Shown here: positions 11,314-24,023 of the stretch, in pieces
Layout: every line of letters starts with the position of its first letter
How positions within the stretch are numbered: position 1 is the stretch's first letter
DNA from: Macquaria australasica
Taxonomy: Eukaryota; Chordata; Actinopteri; Centrarchiformes; Percichthyidae
DNA: 64,000 nucleotides
Direction of reading: 5' to 3'
Assembly: GCA_005408345.1 (NCBI GenBank)
Contig: SEMN01001015.1
Location: 1 to 64,000 of the forward strand
Notes under the pieces: model-generated
Databases searched by the model: none
Told to the model about the DNA's origin: nothing
What the model saw: only the letters and a program-made list of their open reading frames with translations
Translations under genes and position numbers: made by a program

Positions 11314-12109
11314 CATTAAAGTGTACTTCCTTGGTTTGAGCACTGCGAACTGGTCTATGACACAGTTCTGTGGCACACAGATCCCCCCTCTCAACTGACA
11401 TCACTGCCAGGTGATTGAGCCTGTCCTGTCCCATGGTTTTTCTCAACCACGTGTGCAGCCAGCACAGCGCATTGAATTATCCTTTGCAACTGCTAACAGG
11501 AAATCTTATATTATAAATCAAGGGGCGATTTCAATGGCCACGTTAGGTGAAGATGTGCTGAAAGTACGTGACTTTATTCACACATTTGAATTGTTTTACA
11601 ATTTGTTTTTATTCACTTCAACTTACGGACAATTTTGCTTTCGTATTTGTATTGACTTTAAATGCAAATTTGTTTTGTACTGAGCCTGAAAACACAGAGT
11701 TTTGTCGTTCTTGGCACTGTTGCTCACAAGCCTCAACCCCTATCTCCAGCTAGCGTACAACCTATGTAAGCATCACTGGATACTGTTCCTTCATCGAGCT
11801 AACAGTCCTGTAACTGTGTTTCAGATGTGGCTTTCTGCTCTGTCCTCCCAAGAAGATTTGTGTGGACAAGGAGTTCTATTTGCCCTATGAACAGTTGTAT
11901 AATGTCTTCTATGGCTCAGGAGGAACATCCTTTTTTTGAAATTAAACATACAATCAGCTTGCAGAGAACATCTTTGTACAAACTAAAATTCCAATGTGTA
12001 AAAAGGAATATAATAAATTTAAATAAGAAAATTAAATATGAAAAATATTAAAATATACATACATACATAGATAGATAGATAGATAGATAGAGCTTAAACA
12101 GGGGTTACA
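11314..12109. other. No gene recognised
   Basis: AT-rich DNA without recognisable motif. The last part probably belongs to the 3' end of the LINE fragment that follows. Confidence 0.5.
12067..12091. repeat. (GATA)n microsatellite
   Basis: Short tetranucleotide array at the 3' side of the minus-strand LINE fragment, where a LINE tail would lie. Confidence 0.9.
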
Positions 12110-12560
12110 GAGAATAAATCTTTAAAACATTGTGTGCTCACTTTTTTTGTTTGTCATATGTTGTAACGTATCTATGTACAAACTGAATTCAACCAACAAA
12201 ATATTGAAGCTAGGGAAGGATAATCTTGCTTTATGTATGTGAAATGTACCAAATAGGAGTATAAGATTTGTCTTGTAACTCAAAGGCTCATTATCAGATT
12301 GGAATTTAGTAATAATGTCTTTAGGCGTAATTGTTAAAGAATGACCAGTCTTGTTATAAACAAATTTCTCTGTCTGTCCAAAACACAGATGTGAAGGGAC
12401 AATGGCAAAATAAATGCAACTGTTTCTGGCTCAGCATTACAAAAGGTGCATTTAATATCCATGTCAATAAATTTGGAAATTACTATATTACATACATAAA
12501 TGTTATGCAAGATCTTAAAGTGAATTTCAACAGAAATCCTAAGGTACAAACTGGATGTGT
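12110..12560 (-). pseudogene. L1-like LINE C-terminal fragment
   Basis: Minus-strand reading gives FKILHNIYVCNIVISKFIDM, then KCTFCNAEPETV, a CxxC knuckle. A second frame gives HSLTITPKDIITKFQSDNEP, then LILLFGTFHIHKARL. The 'LHNIY - C-FC - GxFHIHK' order is the C-terminal region of fish L1-clade LINEs. Frames change in the middle and the second half of the zinc knuckle is lost. No RT core is present. Confidence 0.65.
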
Positions 12561-13426
12561 GAAATGTGAAAGATTCTGGCGTTTACCAGGTGGGCTGCTA
12601 TTGAGTTGCATTATGGGAATTTTAGGTTCCAGCTTTCCAGTTTTTGGAACTTGACCCATACTAGGGACTAAAGGTTACGGCATCTCAGCCTCTGATGCTT
12701 TGATTTTGACCATTCGTTTCTAATCTGTCTCTTGTGAGTGCATTACTAAATCGCTGGAGTACCCCTTTAAGAAACTCCAATATACATTTCCTACCACATA
12801 CGGACAACCCTGATGCATCACAAAAAAGACACAAGCAACTTATTAACAAACCTAAACTTAAGTCAAATGAAGAATAAAGGAGAGGAATTGTATTTGCCCA
12901 CAGGCTACCCAGCTGCATTTACATTATTTACTTCCCCTTGATTGATAGATAGCTTCTCCCTCCTTACTGTATGTGTTCTCTCCACTTGGTGTATCATCCA
13001 TCTTTCCATCCACCTCCACCTCTGCTGTCATCTGGCAGCGGGTATCCAGCCTCAGCGGGGCACAGGCGGGGCTGCCTTTCTACAGATACAATGACACCCA
13101 TGTATAATTTATGGAGGGAGGGTGCATAGCAGCAGTTATATGCAACACCAGCCCACGTTATCTGCTCAAAGCCTGAAAGGGAGGCAACACCATTCACTGT
13201 CACAGTGTCGCTATGACAGCCAGGTGTTCACCTCACTTAGAAACCCCTGCTTTTCCATCTTGTCTCTTGGAAACAGGCAGTCTGTTTACATACACATTTG
13301 CTGTGAAAGAGTTCAATATGCTTGCAGATTTAGTTTAAGCATCTATCAGAAAACTTGACCTTTGTAACAAGATGTTAACATAGTGACAATGAAAATGACC
13401 ACCTATAGCTATTTATACTGGCTATC
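12561..13426. other. No gene recognised
   Basis: No motif of a gene or known repeat seen on either strand. Confidence 0.5.
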
Positions 13427-13816
13427 AGCATCACTTGTGATTTGTGATTTGAATATTGCTCTTAGTGTTGTTTCTGTTGGTGTTAACATCAATGCCATTA
13501 CCACAGCTATTGCTTTACATCCCTATGTGGAACTGTATTGTGCTGCTGTATGTTCTCTTTCCTCCTGCTCCCCCACCTTCAACCCAACCGGTCGAGGCAG
13601 ATGACCGCCCACCTAGAGCCTGGTTCTGCTAGAGGTTTCTACCTGTTAAAAGGGAGTTTTTCCTTGCCACTGTCGCATAGTGCTTGCTCATGGTGGGAAC
13701 TGTTGGGTCTCTGTAAATATAAAGAGTCGGTCTAGACTTGCTCTATTCGAAAAAGTGCCCTGAGATAACTTTGTTATGATATGGCGCTATATAAATAAAA
13801 CTGAATTGAATTGAAT
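13427..13816 (+). mobile_element. L2-type LINE 3' UTR, 5'-truncated copy
   Basis: About 390 bp collinear with the 3' UTR of the L2 copy at 38643-42620. Landmarks are CAACCCAACCGGTCGAGGCA, TTAAAAGGGAGTTTTTCC, GCTCATGGTGGGAACTG and the ATAAAACTGAATTGAATTGA terminus. Confidence 0.9.
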
Positions 13817-14787
13817 ATGTCTGTACCATTCATAAAGCTGTTTTAAAATAAGATTTTATTGTACCATAACACCCGAGTGTTTAGTGTTTATTCGGGTTGA
13901 CGTTAAAATCTGTCTCCTGCATGTTGCTCTCTGTTAAATTTATCTCATTATCTCTATTTTAGTCCATGAACATCTTCATAAAACAATTTCATAATCTTTG
14001 TCTTTCTCAGCTGACAGATCTCCCAGAGGAGACGATCAGTATGCAGTAGATGATGTCTTCTCTCTAGTGCTGTGCTGTAAATAACTTATGCATTATCAGA
14101 AATGCTTTGATGAATGCCATGTTGACATTTTAAATTATGTTTATATTTCCATGATATTAACATTGCACCAAAGAACAAGGTAACTGCACAGTCAATAATT
14201 TCTGATTTTATCGTAAAAAAATGCATTATGAAGTATATGAATATTCAAAGCTATAGGAAAGATTCTGATGTACAGTAACATGTAAAAGTCTTACAGCCTA
14301 GATTGTCAATCATGTGAGATTTTCATCATTTCAAACCCAATGACTATTTATGACTGGCATTTATTCTGCAATAGCTATTAAATGTATTTAGTGTTTAGTA
14401 ATGAATAAGTCAGTTACTTATAAGTTACTTCTCTATATAGTAGTTTGCATTGCAGAGTCTGCCATTCTTGCGCTGTCCACATGCACAATGGATTCACAGA
14501 AAACGTACTTGAGGAAATTTGAAAGACAAGAGCCGGCACATGCGCACATTGCACGTCATTTTTGTGCATGTGCATATGTCACATAATGATGTAATCTAGA
14601 AGAACAGAACAACCATTCAAATACAGACATGCCAAGAATTGATGAAGTATTATTTGACCATAGAAAAGAAGATAACAAAACAAAGCAATTCAATGAGGTA
14701 TGGAAGAACATTTATGAAGGCCTATTAGAACTTGTGTCAGGGCTAGGGAGGGGGGGCTCTGGTGGGGAATACAGGACAGAGAACTAA

Positions 14788-14823
<36 letters not shown>

Positions 14824-15186
14824 AGAAGGTGTTGGTTGGGGGTGAGGGGTGTATATGAGTAAGTGATAGTAAGATGAACGAATGTGAATGTACATTTATG
14901 TCTTATGTATATAAATATATTTACATATATTTTTTCAACCTATATGTACTGTATATACTGTATGAAGGCATTATGAAATTGCTTCCTTTAGTAAGTAAAA
15001 TATATCTAGATATCTGATATTTTACTACTAGTTTTTTGTGATCTCTCTAAATATCCCACCAGAAATGTTTTTACACCTGGCTGAGGTGGAAAAGTGGGTG
15101 TATCAATAAAAACAGAATGTGACAAAGTGCAATAGAAACAGACTTAGCAAATAAATCGTGACATATATGAAGCATGTGACGTCACT
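13817..15186. other. No gene recognised
   Basis: AT-rich, with a (GT)n array and an AT-rich palindromic-looking stretch at 14890-14990. No recognised coding sequence. Confidence 0.5.
14790..14820. repeat. (TG)n microsatellite
   Basis: Uninterrupted TG array of about 31 bp. Confidence 0.97.
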
Positions 15187-15510
15187 CAAGCTTTCACTTG
15201 AGGAGCTGGATCGGCCGGGTTCATTTTTCCGCCCAGATTGTACTGTAACAACTCAGAAGTCACAGACAGGTAGAACACCAAAACACATCTTCAGAGGCAG
15301 TAAGGTGAATGTACAGAATCATTAATCAAGTCCAAAAAACAGGCAGGGGTCAAAATCCAGGCAGGCAGGCAGATCAGGCAGACAAAAGCAAAAAGGTGTA
15401 GGCAAAGAATCTTCAAACTGGTAGTCAGGCAGGCAGAGTCAGCAGGCAGGGAATCACTGGAAAGCTAGGAATGACACACTAGAAAATCTGGCAGAGGATA
15501 CGTGGATCTG
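15187..15510. repeat. Dispersed repeat fragment, CAGGCAGG-rich
   Basis: Contains several CAGGCAGGCAG clusters and a GGGGTCAAAATCCAGG phrase of the kind found in antisense ends of fish LTR or miniature elements. Class not assignable by eye. It stops where the Harbinger end begins. Confidence 0.35.
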
Positions 15511-15511
15511 A

Positions 15512-16290
15512 GGCCTGTACTACAAAGCAGGATTTGGGGTTGACAAGGTAGCTTCAGGTTTAACCCTGGGTTTTCAGGGTTACGACGGTGGTTCACTTCG
15601 TACTGGGGTACATCGATATGGTAACTTATGCTGCACGCCTAACCTGCTCCGAAGCAGGTTTTGTTCGAGATAACAGATCAACGCGTATAAAAGCACCGCC
15701 TACTGACCAATCAATTCTCTTGGAAAATGGCATCACCTTTAGAAAATCCCATGGAGCTCGGTGCGCGGATCATGAGAGGGGCTCTTTTTACATGAAAGAT
15801 AGATTCTCATCGGAGGGACTAACTTATCTGTGTCAGCTTCTTGCAAGAAATGTCAAAGCCACTTCACTGTGCTTTTGTATCCCGACATCATCCAACAACA
15901 GAGACTGATTGAAACACTAAAGCCCTGTACTTGTTGTACTTAGAATATATGAACGTAAGCCTACTTACCACTTTGAATTATGTTTTTATATTTATTTTTG
16001 ATTTGATCCCAAGTCCGTTGCCGGGGTTGTAGCTCAAAGAGGAAGACTAAAATTGTCATACACGGCATAAGAATACATCTAAGCAACACATTAATTTAAT
16101 GAAATACACAAATGTAATTATAGTCAGATCTACTCGTGATAATATAAGTCTGTTAACTTACACATTCACATTGTCTGTGATTTTTTTTGCCAGCTGTCTT
16201 TCCTGCATTTAGCAGCTGCAGCTGTGTTGATTTTAGCCTGGATGATGTGTTTAAATTCTTTGTATTTCTCTAATATTATTAAAAAAAGTT
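15512..16290 (+). mobile_element. PIF/Harbinger element, 5' part
   Basis: Starts with the Harbinger-like terminus GGCCTGTACTACAAAGCAGG. A leader follows, then an ATG at 15727 giving MASPLENPMELGARIMRGAL before a frameshift and TGA. The next frame gives KDRFSSEGLTYLCQLLARN, the N-terminal region of fish HARBI1-type transposases. The DDE nuclease domain and the second TIR are missing, because a LINE follows directly at about 16300. Without the catalytic domain it cannot encode a nuclease. Confidence 0.7.
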
Positions 16291-16300
16291 TACTACTGCC

Positions 16301-17405
16301 ATGGCAGACGTGTGTGGGATGTGTGTGGATGTGTGCGGGAACTGCCTACCTGCTTACTCCAAGCTGAAGATTAATACCAGTCGCCTTGAAACTGAGCTTA
16401 AACTGAAGGATCAGTTAATTCTGGAGTTTTCATTTGTGGCCACAGCACAGGCTAAACACCTATCGGTCCTGAGCACTTCTGCTTACAGACATCATGGTCC
16501 CAGTCCGCCTAAAATGCTCGGCTCTGGTGTTGGATAGCAATGACACCACTCTCCCATGGTTTGGTTCTGTCACTACTGATGGTAATCTGATTTCATCCAC
16601 ACGTCCCATGGACTATCAGGAGGATGAGTGGCCCACCCTGGGAAGAAGACTGAATTCCCGTGCTTGTTCCACTACCTGTGCCTCCGAACCGTGGGCTTTG
16701 GTGGGGAATGGCAAGAGCCGTGATAACCGCCGGGCTCGGACTCGGACTCCATTGCTCTTCAGCTAAGGAACAGATACCAAGCCCAGGAGTAGGTAGCTAT
16801 TCCTCCTGATACATCAGCTGCTGCCCCTGGATTGCCTGCCGACTCCACTGCTGGTTGTAGGAGAACTCTGCTGCCTGCTGTCCTTTGTGTTGAAAATGCT
16901 GCTAGGCGTCGAAAGCGGGGCAACTCCACTCGGGAAACAGCTGAGCGTTGCCTGGAGGCACACCCTATCACTCACCACCAGCATCGGTTATCCTCTGCTC
17001 GTGCCCAGGCTCGCAACTGCCGAACCCAGCACGGCCATGACAGGAACCAGCACATCTCTGCCATTACTGTCGGGTCATCCAAGGTCTGTCACCTGTTGCT
17101 CCCAAAAACACAAACTTGCTGACACCCAGATGCAAGTGTTACAGATATTAACAATCACGCTACCCATTACCTCCAGCAGCACAATACTGCATCCACTGTG
17201 ATTGTGCAAGCTGGAATTAATGACCTAATCTCAGAAACTCAAGTCTGACTTCATGACCTTAATTGACACTCTGCTAGAATCTGGATAGCAGTGTGTAATT
17301 TCCAGTCCGCTACCGCCCCCCTGTTTTGGTGACGTAAAATTCAGCCGTGTTCACCAGTTACACATCTGGCTGAAAAGACACTGTAGCAGCAGGGATATCC
17401 CCTTT
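16301..17405 (+). pseudogene. LINE ORF1 with esterase-like (SGNH) domain, decayed
   Basis: A +-strand ORF1 remnant in shifting frames. The start is MADVCGMCVDVCGNCLPAYS, then SRLETELKLKDQL (helical). Next is a WPTLGRR and WALVG segment, an Arg-rich stretch (ARRRKRG), and VGSSKVCHLLLPKTQT, where the family normally has a GDS serine block. TVIVQAGINDLI (about 17190-17223) keeps the G-x-N-D block of SGNH hydrolases. Ending near 17405 is GYPLCGQFYCIP-like sequence, in the next frame MDNFTAFLSIPPLF, the usual approach to the catalytic Asp/His. ORF1 proteins with esterase-like domains are known in CR1/L2-group LINEs. Several frameshifts make this copy dead. Confidence 0.7.
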
Positions 17406-18960
17406 GTGGACAATTTTACTGCATTCCTGTCTATTCCACCACTATTTAGTGCAAAGGGTATTTTGACTAAGGGTGCCAGGCCTGCTCAAACTGCTAGCTC
17501 CCTATCTAATCTAATAAGACCTATATCCCAGATAATGTCATCCCCCCCCCCCCCCCTTACTTTTCCTAATCCTGCTGATGTAGCAGTACCAGTTATTACC
17601 CCAAGGATATTATTCTCAAAATGCAAAATAAAAACAGCTGTCAATGTTACAAATTTAATTACAGTCCCTCTGCGGCCCTTTACCTTAAAATCAACCATCC
17701 TGGCCACACACCACCAGGCTTCATTATTTAAGCTGTGTCTTTTTAATGTGAGATCACTTACCAACAAAACTGGAGTTTTTACATTACTTGAGAACCTGAA
17801 CTTCACCCAGCATGTCACCGAGCCGACCCACTGTCAAGGGAATACACTTGACCTAGTGATGTCATAAGGTTCATACGTTGCTAATGTTTCTGTGATTGAC
17901 TTTACGTTTTCTGATCACTTTTGTGTATTTTTCGATGCCCTTTTTCTCTGAACTGGTTACTGTATCCAATCTATCTGATATAAATGGCTCAGTAACCAAA
18001 ATGGTAGATTTTTTTCAATAGCAACCTGACTAATATTATAAATATAGTTGCACCACTCAGAGAAAGTGGAGGAAAACTGGTCTAGAAGTCCATCGTAATA
18101 TTTACAAGGAACAAATATCTTTTAACTTAGCCATTCGCTCCGCCAGAAGAGCTCATTTCTCCAAGATGATTGCAGAGAGTAAGAATGATCCCAGAACACT
18201 ATTCATAACTATAAACCGATTGCTCAATCCTGACCCTGTCAATGATGTTATGTACCAAATATCCTCCACTAGATGTGAGGAATTTGGAATATTCTTTAAC
18301 AACAAAATTACATCCATAAGAGCGGCTGTTGTCATAGACGATAACGTCAATCGAATTAGCAAAAATATTGCAAACATGTCGAAATTCAACACTATTTCTG
18401 GTCAGGAACTATATAGGCTTGTGAATGAAAGTAAGTCTTCCATGTGCTATCTTGACCCAGTCCCCACTACATTTTTATATCTATATGTATCACGCTGTTA
18501 GAAAGATCATTGACGTGTCACTTGAAACTGGATGTATTCCAGAATCCTTAAAAATTGCAGCTATAAAACCTCTGCTGAAAAAAACCAAACCTAGATACTC
18601 ATGTCTTAAATAACTATAGGCCTATAACAAATGTCCCGTTTTTAAGTACGGTACTAGAAAGTGTCGTTTTTAACCAAATTACCAATTTCTTGACCAAAAA
18701 TAATATTTTAGAAAAGTTTCAGTCAGGGTTCAGAGCACTGAGACAGTCCTATCAGTGCTGCCTTTTATACAATTGATCACAATATACTCATTGAGCACCT
18801 TGAGAACAGGGTTGGCCTCTCAGAGAGTGTTTTGAACTGGTTTCACTCTTATATAACAGGGAGAAAGTTTTTTGTCACTATGGGAGATCATGTGTCAAGG
18901 GAATATGAGTTACCTTTTGGTGTTGCTCAAGGAATCTTCTTCATTCTCTCTAAACTTCAC
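17406..18960 (+). pseudogene. L2-type LINE ORF1 end plus endonuclease/RT, internally deleted
   Basis: Follows ORF1 on the same strand. The frame at 17406-17867 runs from the ORF1 end into LFKLCLFNVRSLTNKT, the start of the endonuclease. It then passes at once to FTQHVTEPTHCQGNTLDLV, near its end, so most of the endonuclease (E-T-W, GDFN) is absent. FTFSDHF follows. RT parts are ESKNDPRTLFITINRLLNP (18176 on), EFGIFFNNKITSIR, SMCYLDPVPT, VSLETGCIPESLKIAAIKPL, KKTKPRYS and (18832 on) NWFHSYITGRKFFVTMGDHV with ELPFGVAQG. The palm up to AFDxxDH is damaged and YADD is absent; similarity is lost near 18960. A clearly dead copy. Confidence 0.75.
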
Positions 18961-20089
18961 TCAGCAATATTATCAAGCAGATACATTATTGCACGTATAT
19001 TATTTTGGCAGAATTACAACCAGCACAGGTAACCATGTCAGCAGCTGCTGGTTACATCGTCTGCATGTTCACTGTCATCAGTACCATCTTCTGTGTTGCT
19101 TCTCCACTTCTCCCTCTCTGATCTACGTGTGTGTAGAGCAGAGACAGTCTTAAATATTTTTGGGAGGACAGAGAAACCAGCGCGACTATAGATGACAGGA
19201 AAACATGATAGACAACTCTAAGCATAATTTCTTTTCTTCTCATTCAACTGACATGCTGTGAAAAACACTGGGGCGGTGTTAGGAAAAACCCTGATGATTT
19301 TATTTTTTATGGGTGCTGAAATGAATGATCTATTTATAAAATTATTGTTTTTGCCGGCCCTCACGGCCCAAAAACCATCCCGGCCTGCTGGAAATCTTCC
19401 CTTTTCTCCCGGTTAACCTCTCCGTGCCCGGTGTTCGGTTGTGAAGTGGCGGATGCTGCACTCCCCGACGTGCGCAGATGTGCAAGGGCCCCTCAACGCT
19501 GCTTGCAGCTTTAATTATTATTATTGTTATAGTTTGCTCTTTGTTGGTAAAGTGTGCCGTTCTGACTTTTGACATCATGATGTACCTGACCTGACAGCAA
19601 TTCTTCAATCCAAGGCCAGCATCACTGTTCTAATTAGGAGTGATTAGGATTTACTGGTGAGTGAAATTTAATAGTGATAAAAATCATCTTACTACAGATT
19701 CCAGTGTACAGCACAAAGTGCTTAAAACTCAGCTCATTAAAATGTGTCTTAAATCAAAAGGCTCATGGCCCAGGACTATATACTTTTTTTCTCCATGTGG
19801 CCCCTGGCATGAAATATTTGGACACCCCTACTCAGAGTGTTTATTGGATAATTTATGTAGCATTAGAGTAGTACATTTCAAAGAGAAAAGAGTTGAGAAT
19901 TAACAGCCAGGTTATCTTGAAGTCCAGGAGCTGTACTAAAAAGTTAGCAGCTGTGAAAGAAGTACTCAGGCCTTGAATCTTCATGACTATCAGAAACTGC
20001 ATGAATGATGCTGCTGCTGTTGACATATTGGAAGTTTTGTGTACATTTGATGAAGTATGTGTTACCTAGGCTTCACTTCTTGTTGCCAG
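18961..20089. other. No gene recognised
   Basis: No clear coding motif. Bases 19340-19520 are comparatively GC-rich (TCTCCCGGTTAACCTCTCCG) and end at a short ATT repeat. The origin is unclear. Confidence 0.45.
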
Positions 20090-20560
20090 TATGTGGTGGT
20101 ACATAAGTGCATTATTAATGCAGCAATACATTTACGAGATGTTGCCTGACATGGATATACATTTTCATGAATATTGGAAATTGCATGAAGGAGATAAATA
20201 TCACTTCCTGTGTCCACTATGTGGCAAAGAGGATGTGGCTAGAGAACATGCACTAATTATACATTATGTTGCTGTATATCAAGGGGAGACCACACAATGT
20301 AAATTTGATGTAAATCAAATGATGTTTGTCACATAAGGCTGACTTCCTGTTGCCAGTAGGTGGCGCTATGACTATGACTCAACAATGGCATGTAGATGTC
20401 CACAGGCCTGGACTCTTAACAAGCACATGAAATTTGGGGCAGATTGGAAAATGTAAAGTCAAGTTACAACAGCTTCCTGGTTTCATGGCGAAACATGAAA
20501 ATTGTCTGGCCCGCCGTTCAATTAAACCTCAAAAAATGACCAAAACTGAACACTAAATTT
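20090..20560. repeat. Dispersed repeat, 'TTGCCAGTAGGTGGCGCTAT' family
   Basis: Two tandem-like partial copies of a phrase 'acttcctgttgccagtaggtgg' followed by 'ATTGGCATGTAGATG' and 'ACATGAAATTTGGGGCAGA' (best at 20340-20450). I know this type of sequence as a frequent dispersed repeat of fish genomes; its class is not evident here. The frame at 20091-20336 with a C-x2-C looks accidental. Confidence 0.5.
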
Positions 20561-20849
20561 AAAATGGCTGACTCCCTGTTGGGTCCCAAGACCCATAGCA
20601 AATATCAATTTTTACCACTTCTGATGTATGTTTTCAAGCATTCCTAGCCCCTCAAAAATGCAAATAATTGGCATATAAAAATATTAAATACTCTACAAGT
20701 AAAAAAGCACTACAAGAAAAGTCCTGACTTAAAGTTCTATTAAAGTAAAAGTACAGACGTATTATCAGCAAAATGTGCTTAAAGCAGCTATGATGGATAT
20801 TCTTATGATAAAAGCATATCAAATGACAATGTGAAAACAATGTGACTGT

Positions 20850-21400
20850 GAAAACAATGTGAAAGGGGTCGCTCGTAATGATGAGAATTATCACTCGAAT
20901 CTGCGGCTCTTCTTAGCTTTATGTAACTTTCTAGCGAGTTTGGCTCATCGTTTAGCTGTTCGGCCTGAAACTTTACTGATTTGGTTCACCCTCACTGCTC
21001 ACATAGCGTCATTTTTGGCATAACGTCATTTTCAACCAAAAGAGCTCTAAAAACCCACTGTACACTACCTGCTCAGTACCAGCAACTAGCTGGTGAACAT
21101 AGTGGAGCATTTAGCAGCTTAAGAGCGAGATATATCCTTCAGGAGTTAGTAGAGACCAAAAACAGACCTAAAAGAAGAGTCGATATTGGACTTAAGTTGG
21201 CCAAATGGCCAGAAACACAACTCCAAATAAATGATAATGTTGCTCCATATCTGCTGAATGTGTAAATAAGCAACTGTTTGCTAACAAGTTTTTCATATCA
21301 ACATAAATGGTGATGATATGTCAATGTTGTGTTCACAACTTGTTTCTTTGGCCCGTAAGTGGCCAAAAGAATGAGTTACTTGTTCTGCGGAGAAATGGCC
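20850..21400. repeat. Dispersed repeat family X, copy 1
   Basis: Shares with 37400-38225 a series of blocks in the same order: GAGCTCTAAAAACCCA, AGCTGGTGAACATAGTGGAG, CAGGAGTT..GAGACCAAAA, ACTCCAAATAAATG, CTGCTGAATGTGTAA and GCAACTGTTTGCTAACA. It then ends with GGCCCGTAAGTGGCCAAAAG. No coding capacity. Probably an old non-autonomous element. Confidence 0.65.
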
Positions 21401-23089
21401 TCTGTTACTAATACATTATTATAGCATTATTGTAGCCTGTTGAGGTGGCTCTAGTTTTAACTGCTTTATATACTTTTGTTTGTTTTTCCATGATTAATGC
21501 AAAGAGTTAATAATGCAAAGAGAAAAATCTGAAAAAGCTCAGCTACACAAATGTTTTAACGGTTCTCTAATGTTTGATATTTTGGGTGAAATATTGGATA
21601 ATTTGACATCTTTGGGCCTCAAACTGTAATTTAAATGAAACTATCTAAGAAGTTTAGAGGGGAATTCACTCAGCCCCCCCCCCCCCACTAGTACTAGAGC
21701 ACTAGTAGCTCAAGCGGTACAGTATTTGCATGTCAAAATGGTGTCACTCATATTGATTAATCATTGGCTTAAGATGTCTATGTATCTCTCTACATCACTT
21801 TTTCTCCCTACTTTCATTTCAAACAGCACACATTGTATTTACATTTTAAAGCTTCACTGTTTAAATAGATTTTATGTGCTTATAATTTTGCCTGGAAGTT
21901 TATAGTCTAGGCAGTACTCTGGTGAAAGTTAGAAGTAAAAGTTAAACCATACTTTCCCTGGTTTATCCTCCTCACCTCTCATTTCTTCTTCATTCTCCTC
22001 TGCCACCTCATTTTCGTCTCTGATTATCTCATTTATTCCTACCCAGCTCAGAGAGAGTGTTTGTGGAAGCAGGATGGAGGAAGACACTTGGCTGTCAACA
22101 GGATTTAGTTAGTGTGAATTATTAATGACAGAGGAGCAGGAAGACGGATGTTTAATGTTCTGAGCGCCTACATCAGCCTAAAGGCCACTGCACATAACGG
22201 CCTGTTTTTGTCACTGCACTGACTGTGATAACACAATATGCTTTTAAAGAAATACAAAAAGGGTTTATTTTCTGAGGAGAATTCAACAGTAAGTACAGAG
22301 CAATTACAGAAAACAATTCAGCCACAGAAAATATGGAAATGATGGATGACAAAACAACTCAAGGACAAAAGCACAATAATAACAGCCCAAGTTAAAGCTC
22401 CAACCTGTCATTTGTTGACCATAAATTTTAGGTCTGTTGACAAGCATAATTAAAGAGTTTGAGTCAGAGATGAAAAATCTGCCAATCAAATCAGGATAGA
22501 AGGTATGTTTGCAAACATTTCTGATGCAAACAAATCTTTATCAGCATCAGGAAACACCACTAAGTTTATTTGTTTTCTGTGTATTAAAAGAATTGTAAAT
22601 TAATTTGAGAGTGTCAGTGTTTTTATTTTTGGTGGGTTGGGGCCACCATTTTGTTTACATTTGGATCACACGTTGTGCCTTTAAAATGCTGCTCATCTAG
22701 TCCTCCTCTCGACAAATCCCTTAGACCTGAATTCTAAGTTTTGAACATGGAAGTTTATTCATGATCTCAGGAGTATGTGTGGCAGGGGTGTTTCTAGGAG
22801 TTCACAAGGTCTGGGGCTAAACTCACCAGATTTATTATATAGAGTATATATTTAGAGTGTTCCTTGCTGTTCTGCCTGGAACACTACAGCCTAAATTTTT
22901 ATTTATATTTTGTATAACTACTGACATTACATTTCATTTGAAATTTAATTATTAATATTAATTTTAAGACAATTGCTCTGGACAAAATGGCATGGCAGCT
23001 GATAATTTTCAAACCTATGACACCAGTGCTACTTTTTAAGTCTGATTTTACATTTCATTTGACTGCTGTAATGTTTGGAACATTGTGTT
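21401..23089. other. No gene recognised
   Basis: AT-rich sequence with a C homopolymer at 21674-21686. No recognised gene or repeat. Confidence 0.5.
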
Positions 23090-23502
23090 TGTCAGGGTCC
23101 ATCAAGTCAAATAGTCTGTGTCTTGTGTCGTGTTGTTTCCTGTTTTATTTTGGTAGTCTGTCTTGTGTCATTCCCCATGTCCTGTCAAGTTTCCCGCCGG
23201 TGTGATTGCCCTAATGTGTTTCACCTGTGTCTCGTTGTCTCCTCCTCCTCAGTGTATATAAGGTGTGTTTCCCCTCTCTTCTGTGCCAGATTGTCTTTAC
23301 CCCGTGTGAGCGTTCCAGTGTTTTTCCTTTGCGCATGTCCCTTGTGTTTGTGAACCTTCGTTTGTGTTTTCGACCTGTGAGTTTTTGCCTTGTGTTTTGG
23401 ATACCTTTTCCTGATTGGACTGACCACCTGTGTACCGAACTTTTGGACATTAAAGTATTTGGACTTTTCCCCTGTTTTTATTTGGGCTTTTCCACTGTAA
23501 CA
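23090..23502 (+). mobile_element. Probable solo LTR, no TSD
   Basis: Begins TGTCAGGGTCC and ends ACTGTAACA. It has a TATA box TGTATATAAGG at about 23255 and ATTAAA at about 23450 in the right order for an LTR. Composition and phrases (TTTCCTGTTTTATTTTG) resemble the solo LTR at 10283. Flanks (GTGTT left, GAATA right) do not match, so either the ends are misplaced or the copy arose by recombination. Confidence 0.6.
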
Positions 23503-24020
23503 GAATATGTCTACACGCTATGAGTGAGGTGAAATCAACAAAATCTGAATCTTTCTTAGTGATGGCATGCACTTTTAATGGTCCCTAACATTATTTAGGG
23601 CATTTTCAAACCTATAGTTTGTTTGCTCTGGTCTGCATCAGCGAATTACTTGGTAAACATCTTGCTTTTCCCCCCAATTATTTGTTACTTTATCAAAAAA
23701 ACAAATGCCAATAGTACATTGGCTGTTATGTGAGGAATGAGAGAGGTTGAACTCCCAGGTGCAGATGTGCTGACTCAGAAACCTCTGGATGCTGTTGAGT
23801 ATCCTTTTCTAGACCCAGCTCTTTAGAAGATTGAACGAGTCTTTTACCACCCACAATCCACAAACCTCTGATTGCTTTTTCAGTAAGGAAGTGGTTTGTT
23901 GTGACCGTGATCTTTCACCTGCTTGTGAAAGGTCCATACTAGCTGTGTCCTGGAAGGAGCAGAGCTGCTCTCCAGCTGTGCACGTGTGAGTCGGCCTCCA
24001 ATACAGATGAGATTGTTATC
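23503..24020. other. No gene recognised
   Basis: Non-coding by inspection. Confidence 0.5.
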
Positions 24021-24023
24021 CAC

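Noticed and set aside
20091..20336. 81-codon frame with CPLCGKED that looks like a zinc finger
   Set aside because: Only one Cys pair in the right spacing, and the sequence belongs to a dispersed repeat.
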